Source: Chitinophagaceae bacterium (GTDB taxonomy: Bacteria; Bacteroidota; Bacteroidia; Chitinophagales; Chitinophagaceae). From it: a stretch of DNA of 64,000 nt. This document shows positions 9,261 through 18,039 of the stretch, piece by piece. The translations under genes were made by a program, and so were the position numbers. The notes under the pieces were generated by a model. That model was given only the letters and a program-made list of their open reading frames with translations, did not search any database and was not told the origin of the DNA. The stretch covers positions 868,001 through 932,000 of the forward strand of contig JADKAJ010000002.1 of the NCBI GenBank assembly GCA_016719165.1. The letters are read 5' to 3'. The stretch's first letter is position 1; each line of letters begins with the position of its first letter.

Positions 9261-10640
9261 ATGAAAAAAAGCCTGGCTTATCATCCAAAAAGTATCTGTC
9301 TTTTTATTCTTTGTATTTGTTTATCGGGATGGGTATTCAGTCAGAAAACTGTTGCAGTTCCGGCCGGTTCCATACCAGTATCGGGAATTCAACCCAATCT
9401 TTCGGATTCTGCATTGTTAGATATTGTTCAACGGCAAACGTTCCGGTACTTCTGGGATTTTGCCCATCCGGTTAGCGGCATGGCAAGAGAAAGAAGTAAT
9501 ATTGGTTTCGGTTACGGGCATGAAACGGTTACAACAGGCGGTACCGGTTTTGGTATCATGAGTGTAATTGTAGCAGTAGAGAGAAATTGGATAAGCCGCG
9601 ACACGGCTGCCAGATTTATGCTAAAAATGGTAAACTTTTTACTGAAAGCCAATTCCTATCATGGAGCTTTCCCGCATTGGATGGATGGCGCAACAGGAAA
9701 AACAATTCCTTTTAGTCGCAAAGATGATGGCGCTGATCTGGTTGAGACTTCTTATTTATTTCAGGGATTATTGTGTGCACGGCAATATTTTAACGGCGAT
9801 AACAAAACAGAACGGGAACTGCGTAACCGCATCAACTGGTTATGGCCAGATATAGAGTGGAACTGGTTTACAAACGGTGGACAGGAAGTATTATACTGGC
9901 ACTGGAGCCCTAACAATGGGTGGGCAATGAACTTTCCGGTGCGTGGTTTTAATGAATGCCTGATCATGTATATATTAGCCGCCTCTTCACCTCATGAAAG
10001 ATACCAGGTGAGCCCGGTTGTATATCATCGCGGATGGGCGGAAAGTAATTTCTTTAAAAACGGGAAAGACTATTACGGAATTAAATTGCCATTAGGTTTT
10101 GATTATGGCGGCCCTCTTTTCTTCTCTCATTATTCTTTTCTTGGCCTTGATCCAAGAGGATTAAAAGACCGCTACGCTGATTACTGGGAGCAGAACAGGA
10201 ATCATACATTGATAAACAGGGAGCATTGTATCCGCAATCCCAATAAATTTAAGGGTTATGGTGAAAATTGCTGGGGATTGACCGCCAGCGATACTTATAA
10301 TGGCTATGCTGCACATTCACCAACCGAAGACCTTGGTACCATTTCTCCTACAGCTGCATTAAGTGCTTTCCCATATACACCTGAATACTCTATGAAAGTA
10401 CTTCGGCACTTTTACTATGATTTGGGAAGTAAGATATGGAGTGAGTATGGTTTTGTGGATGCTTTCAACGAAACAAAGAACTGGTATGCGGATAGTCATC
10501 TTGCTATTGACCAGGGGCCTGTCATAGTGATGATTGAGAATTACAGAACCGGACTACTATGGAAATTATTTATGAGTTGTCCTGAAATCATTACAGGGAT
10601 AAAAAAACTGGGATTTGAAAGCCCCTGGCTTACAAAATAA
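9261..10640 (+). CDS. GH144-like (PF10091) enzyme 2, secreted
   Basis: 459 residues with a cleavable signal peptide (hydrophobic core about residues 12-26, ending VFSQ) and no lipobox, so probably periplasmic. The catalytic domain has the same blocks as the upstream paralogue: FRYFWDFAHPVSGMARERS, GGTGFGIMS, GAFPHWMDG, DDGADLVETSYLFQGLL, WHWSPNNGW, GFNECLIMYILAASS, GGPLFFSHYSF, CWGLTASD and AIDQGPVIVMIENYRTG. It lacks the Ig-like domain of copy 1. The GH144 family acts endo- or exo-wise on beta-1,2-glucans, and neighbouring paralogues often differ in this respect. It lies 26 nt after the EEP hydrolase and 10 nt before copy 3. Confidence 0.9.
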   Translation: MKKSLAYHPKSICLFILCICLSGWVFSQKTVAVPAGSIPVSGIQPNLSDSALLDIVQRQTFRYFWDFAHPVSGMARERSNIGFGYGHETVTTGGTGFGIMSVIVAVERNWISRDTAARFMLKMVNFLLKANSYHGAFPHWMDGATGKTIPFSRKDDGADLVETSYLFQGLLCARQYFNGDNKTERELRNRINWLWPDIEWNWFTNGGQEVLYWHWSPNNGWAMNFPVRGFNECLIMYILAASSPHERYQVSPVVYHRGWAESNFFKNGKDYYGIKLPLGFDYGGPLFFSHYSFLGLDPRGLKDRYADYWEQNRNHTLINREHCIRNPNKFKGYGENCWGLTASDTYNGYAAHSPTEDLGTISPTAALSAFPYTPEYSMKVLRHFYYDLGSKIWSEYGFVDAFNETKNWYADSHLAIDQGPVIVMIENYRTGLLWKLFMSCPEIITGIKKLGFESPWLTK

Positions 10641-10650
10641 ATTATATAAC

Positions 10651-12090
10651 ATGAAACGATTGCCCCTGCTAATATTGATCCTATTTATACAGCTTGCTCT
10701 CATCAACGCACAATCGGTGAAGAAAGGTAAGTACGGTGATGGACCAGACAGTATTGCACCGGTAGGTATAGTTAAGGGACTATCAGATGAGCAGCTACTG
10801 GAAACTGTACAACGGCAAACTTTCCGGTTCTTCTGGCATGGCGCACACCCTTATAGTGGTTTGGCGCTGGAAAGAAGTAATACTGTTCTTGCAGAACACT
10901 ATTGGGATTATATCAATGAAGCCTGGGATGAACCCAACTTCAGTAAAACATCTTTTGGTCCTGATGCTGGTGCTATCGGCGGTACTGGCTTTGGTATCAT
11001 GAGTACAGTAGTGGCTGTTCAAAGGGGCTGGATAGGAAGAGATACTGCAGTCCGCCGTTTAATTAAGATCGCAGATTTCTTAATTAATGCAGATTGTTAT
11101 CACGGTATCTATCCCCATTTTATGAATGGCAGAACGGGGAAAACCATTAAGTTCGACAGGTTGGATGATGGGGCAGATATAGTAGAGACATCCTATTTAC
11201 TGATGGGCTTTTTATGCGCCCGGGAATATTTTAATAAAGACAATCCAAGAGAAATTTATCTGCGCAAACGGATCAACCAGCTATGGGGCGCTGCTAACTG
11301 GAACTGGCATACAAACGGAGAAAAAAAATTGTACTGGCACTGGAGTCCTAATAATGGATTTGATATGAACTTCCCCGTGTGGGGCTATAATGAATGTTTG
11401 ATAACCTATATCATGGCAGCTTCTGCGCCCAATCCTGCTAAAGCAATCCCTAAAGAAGCATATGATGGTACCTGGGTAGGAAGTTTTGGCTTTAAAAATG
11501 GTAATGAATATTATGGGTACAAATTACCACTGGGTAATTATGATAAAGACAAAGGAGGCCCGTTGTTTTTTGAACAATATACTTTCCAGGGTATTGACCC
11601 GAACGGTCTTACGGATTCGCTGGGTAATGATTATTTCCTGCAGGGGAAAAATCATACATTAATCAACAGGGCCTATTGCATCGAGAATCCTAAGAAATTC
11701 AAAGGGTATAGTGATAAGGTATGGGGCCTGACAGCCGGTGATAGTTATAAAGGGTATGTGGCACATAGTCCCGAGAATGACCGTGGCGTAATACAACCAA
11801 CTGCAGCTATTTCTTCCATGCCTTACACACCCAAAGAAAGTATGGAAGCGTTAAAGCATTTCTATTACAACCTTGGAGATAAGATATGGAGTAAGTATGG
11901 TTTTGTAGACGGGTTCAGCATCCATCATAACTGGTATGCTAAATCACATTTGGCCATTGACCAGGGTCCTATCATCGTAATGATAGAAAACTATCGTACA
12001 GGTTTACTATGGAAACTGTTTATGCAGATACCGGATATACAAAACGGGTTAAAAAGATTGGGATTTTCATCCCCGTATTTTAAAAAATAG
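10651..12090 (+). CDS. GH144-like (PF10091) enzyme 3, secreted
   Basis: 479 residues from the ATG at 10651, which is directly followed by a signal peptide (ending LINAQ); the in-frame ATG at 10615 overlaps the previous gene and is rejected. The domain blocks match copies 1 and 2 (FRFFWHGAHPYSGLALERS, GGTGFGIMS, YPHFMNGRTG, DDGADIVETSYLLMGFL, WHWSPNNGF, GYNECLITYIMAASA, GGPLFFEQYTF, AIDQGPIIVMIENYRTG). It differs by an insertion after ALERS of about 25 residues (around AEHYWDYINEAWDEP) and by substitutions in otherwise shared positions: WDFAHP is WHGAHP, HWMDG is HFMNG, and HYSF is QYTF. These changes lie in the likely active-site blocks and suggest a different substrate length or linkage preference from copies 1 and 2. 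Confidence 0.88.
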   Translation: MKRLPLLILILFIQLALINAQSVKKGKYGDGPDSIAPVGIVKGLSDEQLLETVQRQTFRFFWHGAHPYSGLALERSNTVLAEHYWDYINEAWDEPNFSKTSFGPDAGAIGGTGFGIMSTVVAVQRGWIGRDTAVRRLIKIADFLINADCYHGIYPHFMNGRTGKTIKFDRLDDGADIVETSYLLMGFLCAREYFNKDNPREIYLRKRINQLWGAANWNWHTNGEKKLYWHWSPNNGFDMNFPVWGYNECLITYIMAASAPNPAKAIPKEAYDGTWVGSFGFKNGNEYYGYKLPLGNYDKDKGGPLFFEQYTFQGIDPNGLTDSLGNDYFLQGKNHTLINRAYCIENPKKFKGYSDKVWGLTAGDSYKGYVAHSPENDRGVIQPTAAISSMPYTPKESMEALKHFYYNLGDKIWSKYGFVDGFSIHHNWYAKSHLAIDQGPIIVMIENYRTGLLWKLFMQIPDIQNGLKRLGFSSPYFKK

Positions 12091-12094
12091 CAGT

Positions 12095-13264
12095 ATGGCA
12101 GATAAAATGTCAAGACAACAATTTCTGCAATACACCAGTTCAGCTGGCGCAGCCGTATTACTCTCTTCATTGGAAGGGTTTGCGTTGGAAAAGCGAGAGA
12201 AAAAATTAAAAGTGGCCATTATTGGCTGCGGTAGTGTAAGCAACCGCTACATTCCACACCTGCAAACATCCTCCCTTATTGAGATTGTAAGCCTATGTGA
12301 TATAAAACCTGAAAGGGCTATTGCGCAGAATAAACAATACAATGTCAACGCAGCCACTTATGCAACTATTGATGAGATGCTTACAGGTGTGCCATTTGAT
12401 ATGATGGTTACACTTACTGATATGCAGGTGCATGGCGCACTTAATAAAAAAGCATTACTGGCCGGTAAACATGTATGGAGTGAAAAGCCGATGGCCAATA
12501 CTTATGCAGAGGGGAAAGCATTGTTAGACCTTGCAAAGAGCAGGAAGCTACGTATATGGGGTGCACCGGCAGTGGTCAACAGCCCGCAATTTGAATTCAT
12601 GAGTAAAATGATACAGGAAGGAAAACTGGGCCGTATTGCCAGTGCACATGGGCAGTACGGACACACAGGACCTACCTGGTCCGCTTTTTTTTATGAGAAA
12701 GGTGGTGGTAGTATGCCTGATCTTGGAGTATATAATATGGCAACACTGACTGGTTTACTCGGGCCTGCAAGATCAGTGATGGCCATGACAAGTATAGTAA
12801 AACCTGAACGTACAGTGGATGATAAAGGGAAAATAAAAGTGGCAGCAGAAGATAATGCACATGTTTTATTGGAGCATGATAAAGGCGTGATCAGCCATGT
12901 GATGTGCGGGTTTAATTATTTTGATCCGCATGGCCATGAAGCGGGTAATCAATCTTTGCATTCTATACAGATCTATGGTGACTATGGAAATATGCGGCTG
13001 ATTGGCTATGATTGGGAAACTAATGGTGTGATGCTGGATACATCGTGGGATAAACCAGCAGCACTTATGAGTAAAGATAAGGGTGGTTATGAGTGGCAGG
13101 AAGGAGCAACAAAAGCCGGGGAAGCTCTCCTAAAGGGAACAGAGCCCCGTGTCAATGTTGAACATGCCCTGCATGTATTGGAAATTATTGAAGCAGCAAG
13201 GAAATCATCTGCAACCGGAATGAAAGTGAAACTGAAGAGTAAGTTTCCGTGGCCGGTAGTTTAA
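12095..13264 (+). CDS. Gfo/Idh/MocA family oxidoreductase
   Basis: A 389-residue NAD(P)-dependent sugar oxidoreductase. The Rossmann fold starts at about residue 38 with KVAIIGCGSVSNRY, and the dehydrogenase EKP motif is at WSEKPMAN, where the Lys is normally catalytic. The first 30 residues (SRQQFLQYTSSAGAAVLLSS) look like a Tat leader, but the usual twin arginine is replaced by Arg-Gln, so export by Tat is uncertain; an alternative ATG lies at 12107. The family oxidises, reduces or epimerises sugars at C2 or C3, and in some polysaccharide loci makes 3-keto-glycosides. Here it is followed by PhyH, DoxX and GMC genes with small gaps, which points to an oxidative sugar-modifying block in the operon. 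The substrate is unknown. Confidence 0.9.
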   Translation: MADKMSRQQFLQYTSSAGAAVLLSSLEGFALEKREKKLKVAIIGCGSVSNRYIPHLQTSSLIEIVSLCDIKPERAIAQNKQYNVNAATYATIDEMLTGVPFDMMVTLTDMQVHGALNKKALLAGKHVWSEKPMANTYAEGKALLDLAKSRKLRIWGAPAVVNSPQFEFMSKMIQEGKLGRIASAHGQYGHTGPTWSAFFYEKGGGSMPDLGVYNMATLTGLLGPARSVMAMTSIVKPERTVDDKGKIKVAAEDNAHVLLEHDKGVISHVMCGFNYFDPHGHEAGNQSLHSIQIYGDYGNMRLIGYDWETNGVMLDTSWDKPAALMSKDKGGYEWQEGATKAGEALLKGTEPRVNVEHALHVLEIIEAARKSSATGMKVKLKSKFPWPVV

Positions 13265-13297
13265 GTGAATAAATGTGTAACCCAATAATCTCTTATT

Positions 13298-14122
13298 ATG
13301 TCATTTCAATTATCAGCAGCACAAATTACCGACTATAATAAAGACGGATACCTGGTGGTAAAGAATTTCCTGGATGCAAATGAGATAAACAAGCTTCAGC
13401 AAATAGCATTTGATGATGGAGCCATGCGTAAGCATGCTTTTGACCTGAATGACCAGGCAGGAAAAAAAACAAAACTCACACTTTGGTACAAGCCAGGTAA
13501 TGATGCATACGGCTTATTGACCAGGAGCGATCGAATGGTTAACGGTGCTGACAGCCTGATGGAAGGAGAAAGTGCTGTTTGCCATTTCCATAGCAAGCTG
13601 ATGCAGAAAGAACCAAAAGTAGGAGGTGCATGGGAGTGGCACCAGGATTATGGTTATTGGTATAAAAATGAATTCCTGTTACCTGGTCAAATGATCTCTA
13701 TTATGATTGCGATTACAGACGCCAGCAAAGAAAACGGTTGTCTGCAGGTGATCAGGGGCTCCCATAAAATGGGTCGGGTGGAACATGGTTTTGCAGGAGA
13801 ACAGGTGGGAGCTGCACAGCGTTATGTTGATCTTGCTTTGAAAACAATGGAGTTGGTCTATGTTGAATTAAAAGCCGGGGATGCATTATTCTTTCATCCC
13901 AATATACTTCATCGTTCAGAAGCCAATTTATCAGACAATGCCAGGTGGTCATTGATCTCTGTTTATAACAGGAGCAGTAATGTTCCTTACAATGAGCCAT
14001 CGCAGTCAAGCACGGTTCCTGTTGAACCAGTGCCTGATGAGGCATTATTGAAATGGAAAGAGGAATTGATTGATGATTCAGCCAATTTCCTGGAAAAAGA
14101 AAAAGACCAGGCATTAAAATAA
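13298..14122 (+). CDS. Phytanoyl-CoA dioxygenase (PhyH) family protein
   Basis: A 274-residue Fe(II)/2-oxoglutarate-type oxygenase without signal peptide, so presumably cytoplasmic. The metal-binding triad is visible as HQD in EWHQDYGYW (about residue 114) and a distal His in FFHPNILHRSEAN (about residue 208), followed by the 2-oxoglutarate-binding Arg in ARWSLISVYNR. The early segment YNKDGYLVVKNFL is the typical first helix-strand of PhyH proteins. Bacterial PhyH proteins hydroxylate small molecules, and many stand beside Gfo/Idh/MocA oxidoreductases in sugar catabolic loci of Bacteroidota and Planctomycetes with no proven substrate. The two genes are 33 nt apart here. Confidence 0.9.
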   Translation: MSFQLSAAQITDYNKDGYLVVKNFLDANEINKLQQIAFDDGAMRKHAFDLNDQAGKKTKLTLWYKPGNDAYGLLTRSDRMVNGADSLMEGESAVCHFHSKLMQKEPKVGGAWEWHQDYGYWYKNEFLLPGQMISIMIAITDASKENGCLQVIRGSHKMGRVEHGFAGEQVGAAQRYVDLALKTMELVYVELKAGDALFFHPNILHRSEANLSDNARWSLISVYNRSSNVPYNEPSQSSTVPVEPVPDEALLKWKEELIDDSANFLEKEKDQALK

Positions 14123-14129
14123 AACACAT

Positions 14130-14546
14130 ATGTTTTTTTCATCATCACCTGTATGGCAAACATCCGGGCTTACTTTGATCAGGCTTACTTTGGGAGGATT
14201 TCTTATCTACCACGGATGGGAAATCTTTAATGAAGTAAAGATAAATGAGTACCTGGCATGGGATAATTTCAAACAATCAAACGGAAAGTTACTGGTGTAT
14301 GTAGGCAAGGCCGCAGAATTGCTTGCAGGTATCCTGTTTGTATTGGGATTATTTACCCGTATTGCTTCATTGCTTACTATCGGAACGATGTGCTATATAA
14401 CCTTTATGCTTGGCAATGGTATTATCTGGAATAATGACCAACATCCCTTCTTATTTGTATTGCTGGCACTGGTGTTTTTCTTTACTGGTGCAGGACGTTT
14501 TAGTCTTGATCAATATTTGTTCAGTAAAAAATCATTGTATCGCTGA
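14130..14546 (+). CDS. DoxX-family membrane protein
   Basis: 138 residues with four predicted membrane helices: about 14-30 (LIRLTLGGFLIYHGW), 55-75, 80-98 and 108-124. The N-terminal RLTLGGFLIYHG and the VGKAAELLAGILFVLGLFTR segment are characteristic of the DoxX/DUF417-like family of small inner-membrane proteins. The biochemical role of the family is not settled; members occur with redox enzymes and may take part in quinone-linked electron transfer. The stop codon overlaps the start of the GMC oxidoreductase by one base (TGATG), which suggests translational coupling and a joint function. Confidence 0.88.
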   Translation: MFFSSSPVWQTSGLTLIRLTLGGFLIYHGWEIFNEVKINEYLAWDNFKQSNGKLLVYVGKAAELLAGILFVLGLFTRIASLLTIGTMCYITFMLGNGIIWNNDQHPFLFVLLALVFFFTGAGRFSLDQYLFSKKSLYR

Positions 14547-16273
14547 TGTCTGACAGCCTGCAAGTACATATTAATACAAAAGGTAAAGAAGCCAACAGTT
14601 ATGATGCTATCGTCATTGGCAGCGGTATCAGTGGGGGTTGGGCGGCAAAAGAATTATGTGAAAAAGGTTTGAAAACGCTGGTATTGGAAAGAGGAAGGCC
14701 TGTTGATCATATCAAAGATTATCCAACAGCTCATTTATCAAGATGGGAGCTGCCACACCGCGGATGGATTACTAATGAAACAAAGCAGAAAAATCCACTG
14801 ATCAGTAAAGCGGCTGGTTATAGTGAGGATACACAGCATTTTTTTGTAAAGGATGCGGACCATCCTTATGTGCAGGAAAAACCGTTTGACTGGATTCGGG
14901 GTTACCAGGTAGGAGGCAAATCACTTACATGGGGAAGAGCCTGTGCAAGATGGAGTGAATTTGATTTCACTGCACCCAAACGATATGGGTATGGAGAATC
15001 CTTTCCTATTGGATATAAAGACATCAAAGATTGGTACAGCCATGTAGAAAAATTTATTGGAGTATGCGGCAGTTATGATGGTATACCTTCTATGCCGGAT
15101 GGAGAATTTTTAACTGCCTATGAACTTAATGTTGTGGAAAAGCATATGCAGAAAGTCTTGAAGGAAAAATTCAACCGGCACTATGTATCGGGGCGATGGG
15201 CACATATTACCGATCCCAAACAAATTCATCTTGACCAGGGCCGGGCTCAATGTATGAACAGGAATTTATGCATGAGGGGTTGCCCGCTGGGAGGGTATTT
15301 CAGTTCCAATTCTTCAACATTACCATGGGCGGCAAAGACAGGTAATTTAACTATTCGTCCGCATTCAGTGGTGCATTCCATTATATATGATGAGCAAAAA
15401 CAAAAAGCAGTGGGTGTAAGAGTGATTGATGCCAATACAAAAGAGGCTACTGAGTTTTTTGCTACTATCATTTTTGTAAATGCCTCTGCTCTTAATACCA
15501 ATTTAATTTTGCTCAATTCGGTTTCTGACCGTTTTCCAAATGGGTTGGGCAATGACAGTGGCCTGTTGGGTAAATATATATGCTTTCATAATTACCGGGG
15601 CGGCATGTGGGGCTATATGCAAGGATTTGAAGAATGGTATTATAAAGTATCGAAGCCGGCTGAGTGTATCATCGCCAACTTCAGGAATGTAGAAAAACAG
15701 GAAACAGATTTTTATGGCGGCTATGTGATCTATTCCGGTGCCAGCCGGGAAAAACTCAATGATCATTCTGCGCCTGAACCGGTCGGAGCCTCTTTTAAAG
15801 AAACATTGAGCCGGCCCGGTCGTTGGAGTGTATATATGTATATGCAGGGAGAAACGATCGCCAAAGAGTCCAATCATGTAAGGCTGAGCAAAGAGGAAAA
15901 AGATCAATGGGGTATACCCTTGCTGATCACTTCGGTTGATTATGATGATAACGATGATAAAATGCTAAAAGACTTTTTGGAGCAAGGTAAAGCCATGATG
16001 GAGGCAGCGGGTATAAAAGAAGTGAACACCTGGGATACCAAACAGCCTCCCGGTCTTGATATTCACGAAATGGGCGGGGTGCGGATGGGCAGCAATGCTA
16101 AAACTTCTCTGCTCAATGAGTGGAACCAATTGCATCATTGTAAGAATGTATTTATAACCGATGGCGCCTGCATGACGAGTACCGGCAGTCAGAGCCCTTC
16201 TATTTTATATATGGCATTTACCGCAAGGGCAGTAGATCATGCGGTAAGTGAATTAAAAAGGAGAAATTTATAA
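14546..16273 (+). CDS. GMC-family FAD oxidoreductase
   Basis: A 575-residue flavoprotein. The FAD-binding Rossmann motif IVIGSGISGGWAAKEL starts at about residue 22, the second FAD contact is in the region VGGKSLTWGRACARWS, a four-Cys-like segment (CMNRNLCMRGCPLGG) resembles the cluster seen in gluconate-dehydrogenase-type and sorbitol-dehydrogenase-type GMC proteins, and the C-terminal domain carries the catalytic His in HEMGGVRMG and the FAD-binding DGACMTSTGSQSPS. There is no signal peptide. Related enzymes oxidise sugars or sugar lactones, some at C3 of glucosides. The usual small partner subunit (gluconate 2-dehydrogenase subunit 3) is not in the window, while a DoxX protein is fused by overlap. 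The substrate is inferred to be a sugar liberated by the neighbouring glycosidases. Confidence 0.9.
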   Translation: MSDSLQVHINTKGKEANSYDAIVIGSGISGGWAAKELCEKGLKTLVLERGRPVDHIKDYPTAHLSRWELPHRGWITNETKQKNPLISKAAGYSEDTQHFFVKDADHPYVQEKPFDWIRGYQVGGKSLTWGRACARWSEFDFTAPKRYGYGESFPIGYKDIKDWYSHVEKFIGVCGSYDGIPSMPDGEFLTAYELNVVEKHMQKVLKEKFNRHYVSGRWAHITDPKQIHLDQGRAQCMNRNLCMRGCPLGGYFSSNSSTLPWAAKTGNLTIRPHSVVHSIIYDEQKQKAVGVRVIDANTKEATEFFATIIFVNASALNTNLILLNSVSDRFPNGLGNDSGLLGKYICFHNYRGGMWGYMQGFEEWYYKVSKPAECIIANFRNVEKQETDFYGGYVIYSGASREKLNDHSAPEPVGASFKETLSRPGRWSVYMYMQGETIAKESNHVRLSKEEKDQWGIPLLITSVDYDDNDDKMLKDFLEQGKAMMEAAGIKEVNTWDTKQPPGLDIHEMGGVRMGSNAKTSLLNEWNQLHHCKNVFITDGACMTSTGSQSPSILYMAFTARAVDHAVSELKRRNL

Positions 16274-16274
16274 A

Positions 16275-18038
16275 ATGAAACGTTTAGTAACAGGGATAGT
16301 ACTGGTAATGAGTTTGTGCACAACACATGCACAGCAAAAAACCTATTGCAACCCGATCAATATCGATTATGGGTATACACCCATTCCTAATTTCACTGAA
16401 TGGGGGAGGCACCGGGCCACCGCTGATCCGGTGATCGTTACCTATAAAGGGGATTATTATTTGTTCAGCACTAATCAGTGGGGCTATTGGTACAGCAGTG
16501 ATATGCTGAACTGGAAATTCAATGCAAGAAAATTTTTGCGGCCCTGGAATGAAGGGTATGATGAACTTTGCGCCCCGGCAGTTGGGATCATAGGAGATAC
16601 AATGATTGTTTTTGGTTCTACTTATACCAGCAAGTTCACTATATGGATGAGCACTAATCCTAAAGCTAATGAATGGAAACCATTGGTAGATTCATTTGAT
16701 ATCGGCGGTTGGGATCCGTCTTTCTTTACTGACGATGATGGTAAATTGTATATGTACAACGGCAGTAGTAATAAGTTTCCGATGTATGGAATAGAGTTAA
16801 AAAGAAAAACGATGCAGCCGATCGGAACAAGAAAAGAAATGTATTTGCTGGAGCCCTGGCGTTTTGGCTGGCAGCGCTTTGGTGAGCATATGGATAATAC
16901 TTTTTTGGATCCTTTTATAGAAGGTTCACATATGACAAAGCACAATGGTAAATATTATTTGCAGTATGGTGCTCCGGGTACAGAATTCAGCGGTTATGCG
17001 GATGGGTTATTAGTTGGTGATAATCCACTGGGACCATTTGAAGCACACAGTGATCCGGTGAGTATCAAGTTGGGTGGTTTTGTACGGGGGGCCGGGCATG
17101 GCGCTACTTTCCGGGATAACTATATGAACTACTGGCATATTTCCACTACTGTCCTTTCAGTTAAAAACACATTTGAAAGAAGATTAGGAATATGGCCGGC
17201 AGGTTTTGATGCAGAGGGAAAAATGTTTTGTAACACTACGTTTGGCGATTACCCGCATTATATACCTGCACCCGGGTTTTCCGGAATAGCGTATGGGGTA
17301 AATGGTAAATCGGCTTATTTCACCGGCTGGATGCTGCTGAATTATAATAAACCAGTACAGGTTTCATCTACTTTAGGCGGGTATCTTCCCAATAATGCAG
17401 TGGATGAACTGGCTAAAACATACTGGAGTGCCGTATCAGGTAACAAAGGAGAATGGATTCAAACCGACCTTGGAAATATATCAACTGTAAATGCTGTTCA
17501 GATAAACTATGCCGACCAGGATGTAGAAAGCAATAGGTTGGGTAAATGGGACAATCAGTATCACCAGTACAAACTATATTATTCTGTGGATGGAAAGAAA
17601 TGGGTTGTGTTATTTGATAAGAGTAATAACAAAACAGATGTACCGCATGATTATGTGGAATTAGAGAAACCAATACAGGCAAGATTTATTAAACTGGAAA
17701 ATATTCATATGCCTGCCGGAAAATTTGCCATCAGTGGATTCAGGGTATTTGGTAATGGCAACGGTGCCAAACCTGATCCGGTACAGGGATTCATCGTGTT
17801 ACGAACGGAGAAAGATAAACGCAGTGCTTTTATTAAATGGAAACCGGTGGATAACGCCTTTGCCTATAATATTTATTACGGAACGCATCCGGATAAATTA
17901 TATACCAGCATCATGGTTCATTCCAATAATGAATACTGGATGAAGGCCATGGATTTACAAAAGACCTATTTTTATTGTATAGAATCAATTAATGAAAATG
18001 GAACCAGTGAAAGAAGTAAGGTCATTAAAGTTGATTGA
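16275..18038 (+). CDS. GH43-like glycosidase with discoidin and fibronectin III domains
   Basis: 587 residues with a cleaved signal peptide (ending THAQQ). Residues about 25-355 form a five-bladed propeller of the GH43/GH117-like clan: TADPVIVTYKGDYYLFST supplies the first Asp, WDPSFFTDDDGKLYMYNG the second acidic block, and EGSHMTKHNGKYYLQY the probable general-acid Glu. A discoidin (F5/8 type C, CBM32-like) domain follows at about 360-495 (WIQTDLGNISTVNAVQINY, RFIKLENIHMP) and a fibronectin type III module ends the protein. GH43 enzymes remove arabinofuranosyl, xylosyl or galactosyl side chains; this branch is not one I can assign to a linkage. It is 1 nt from the GMC gene. Confidence 0.85.
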   Translation: MKRLVTGIVLVMSLCTTHAQQKTYCNPINIDYGYTPIPNFTEWGRHRATADPVIVTYKGDYYLFSTNQWGYWYSSDMLNWKFNARKFLRPWNEGYDELCAPAVGIIGDTMIVFGSTYTSKFTIWMSTNPKANEWKPLVDSFDIGGWDPSFFTDDDGKLYMYNGSSNKFPMYGIELKRKTMQPIGTRKEMYLLEPWRFGWQRFGEHMDNTFLDPFIEGSHMTKHNGKYYLQYGAPGTEFSGYADGLLVGDNPLGPFEAHSDPVSIKLGGFVRGAGHGATFRDNYMNYWHISTTVLSVKNTFERRLGIWPAGFDAEGKMFCNTTFGDYPHYIPAPGFSGIAYGVNGKSAYFTGWMLLNYNKPVQVSSTLGGYLPNNAVDELAKTYWSAVSGNKGEWIQTDLGNISTVNAVQINYADQDVESNRLGKWDNQYHQYKLYYSVDGKKWVVLFDKSNNKTDVPHDYVELEKPIQARFIKLENIHMPAGKFAISGFRVFGNGNGAKPDPVQGFIVLRTEKDKRSAFIKWKPVDNAFAYNIYYGTHPDKLYTSIMVHSNNEYWMKAMDLQKTYFYCIESINENGTSERSKVIKVD

Positions 18039-18039
18039 C

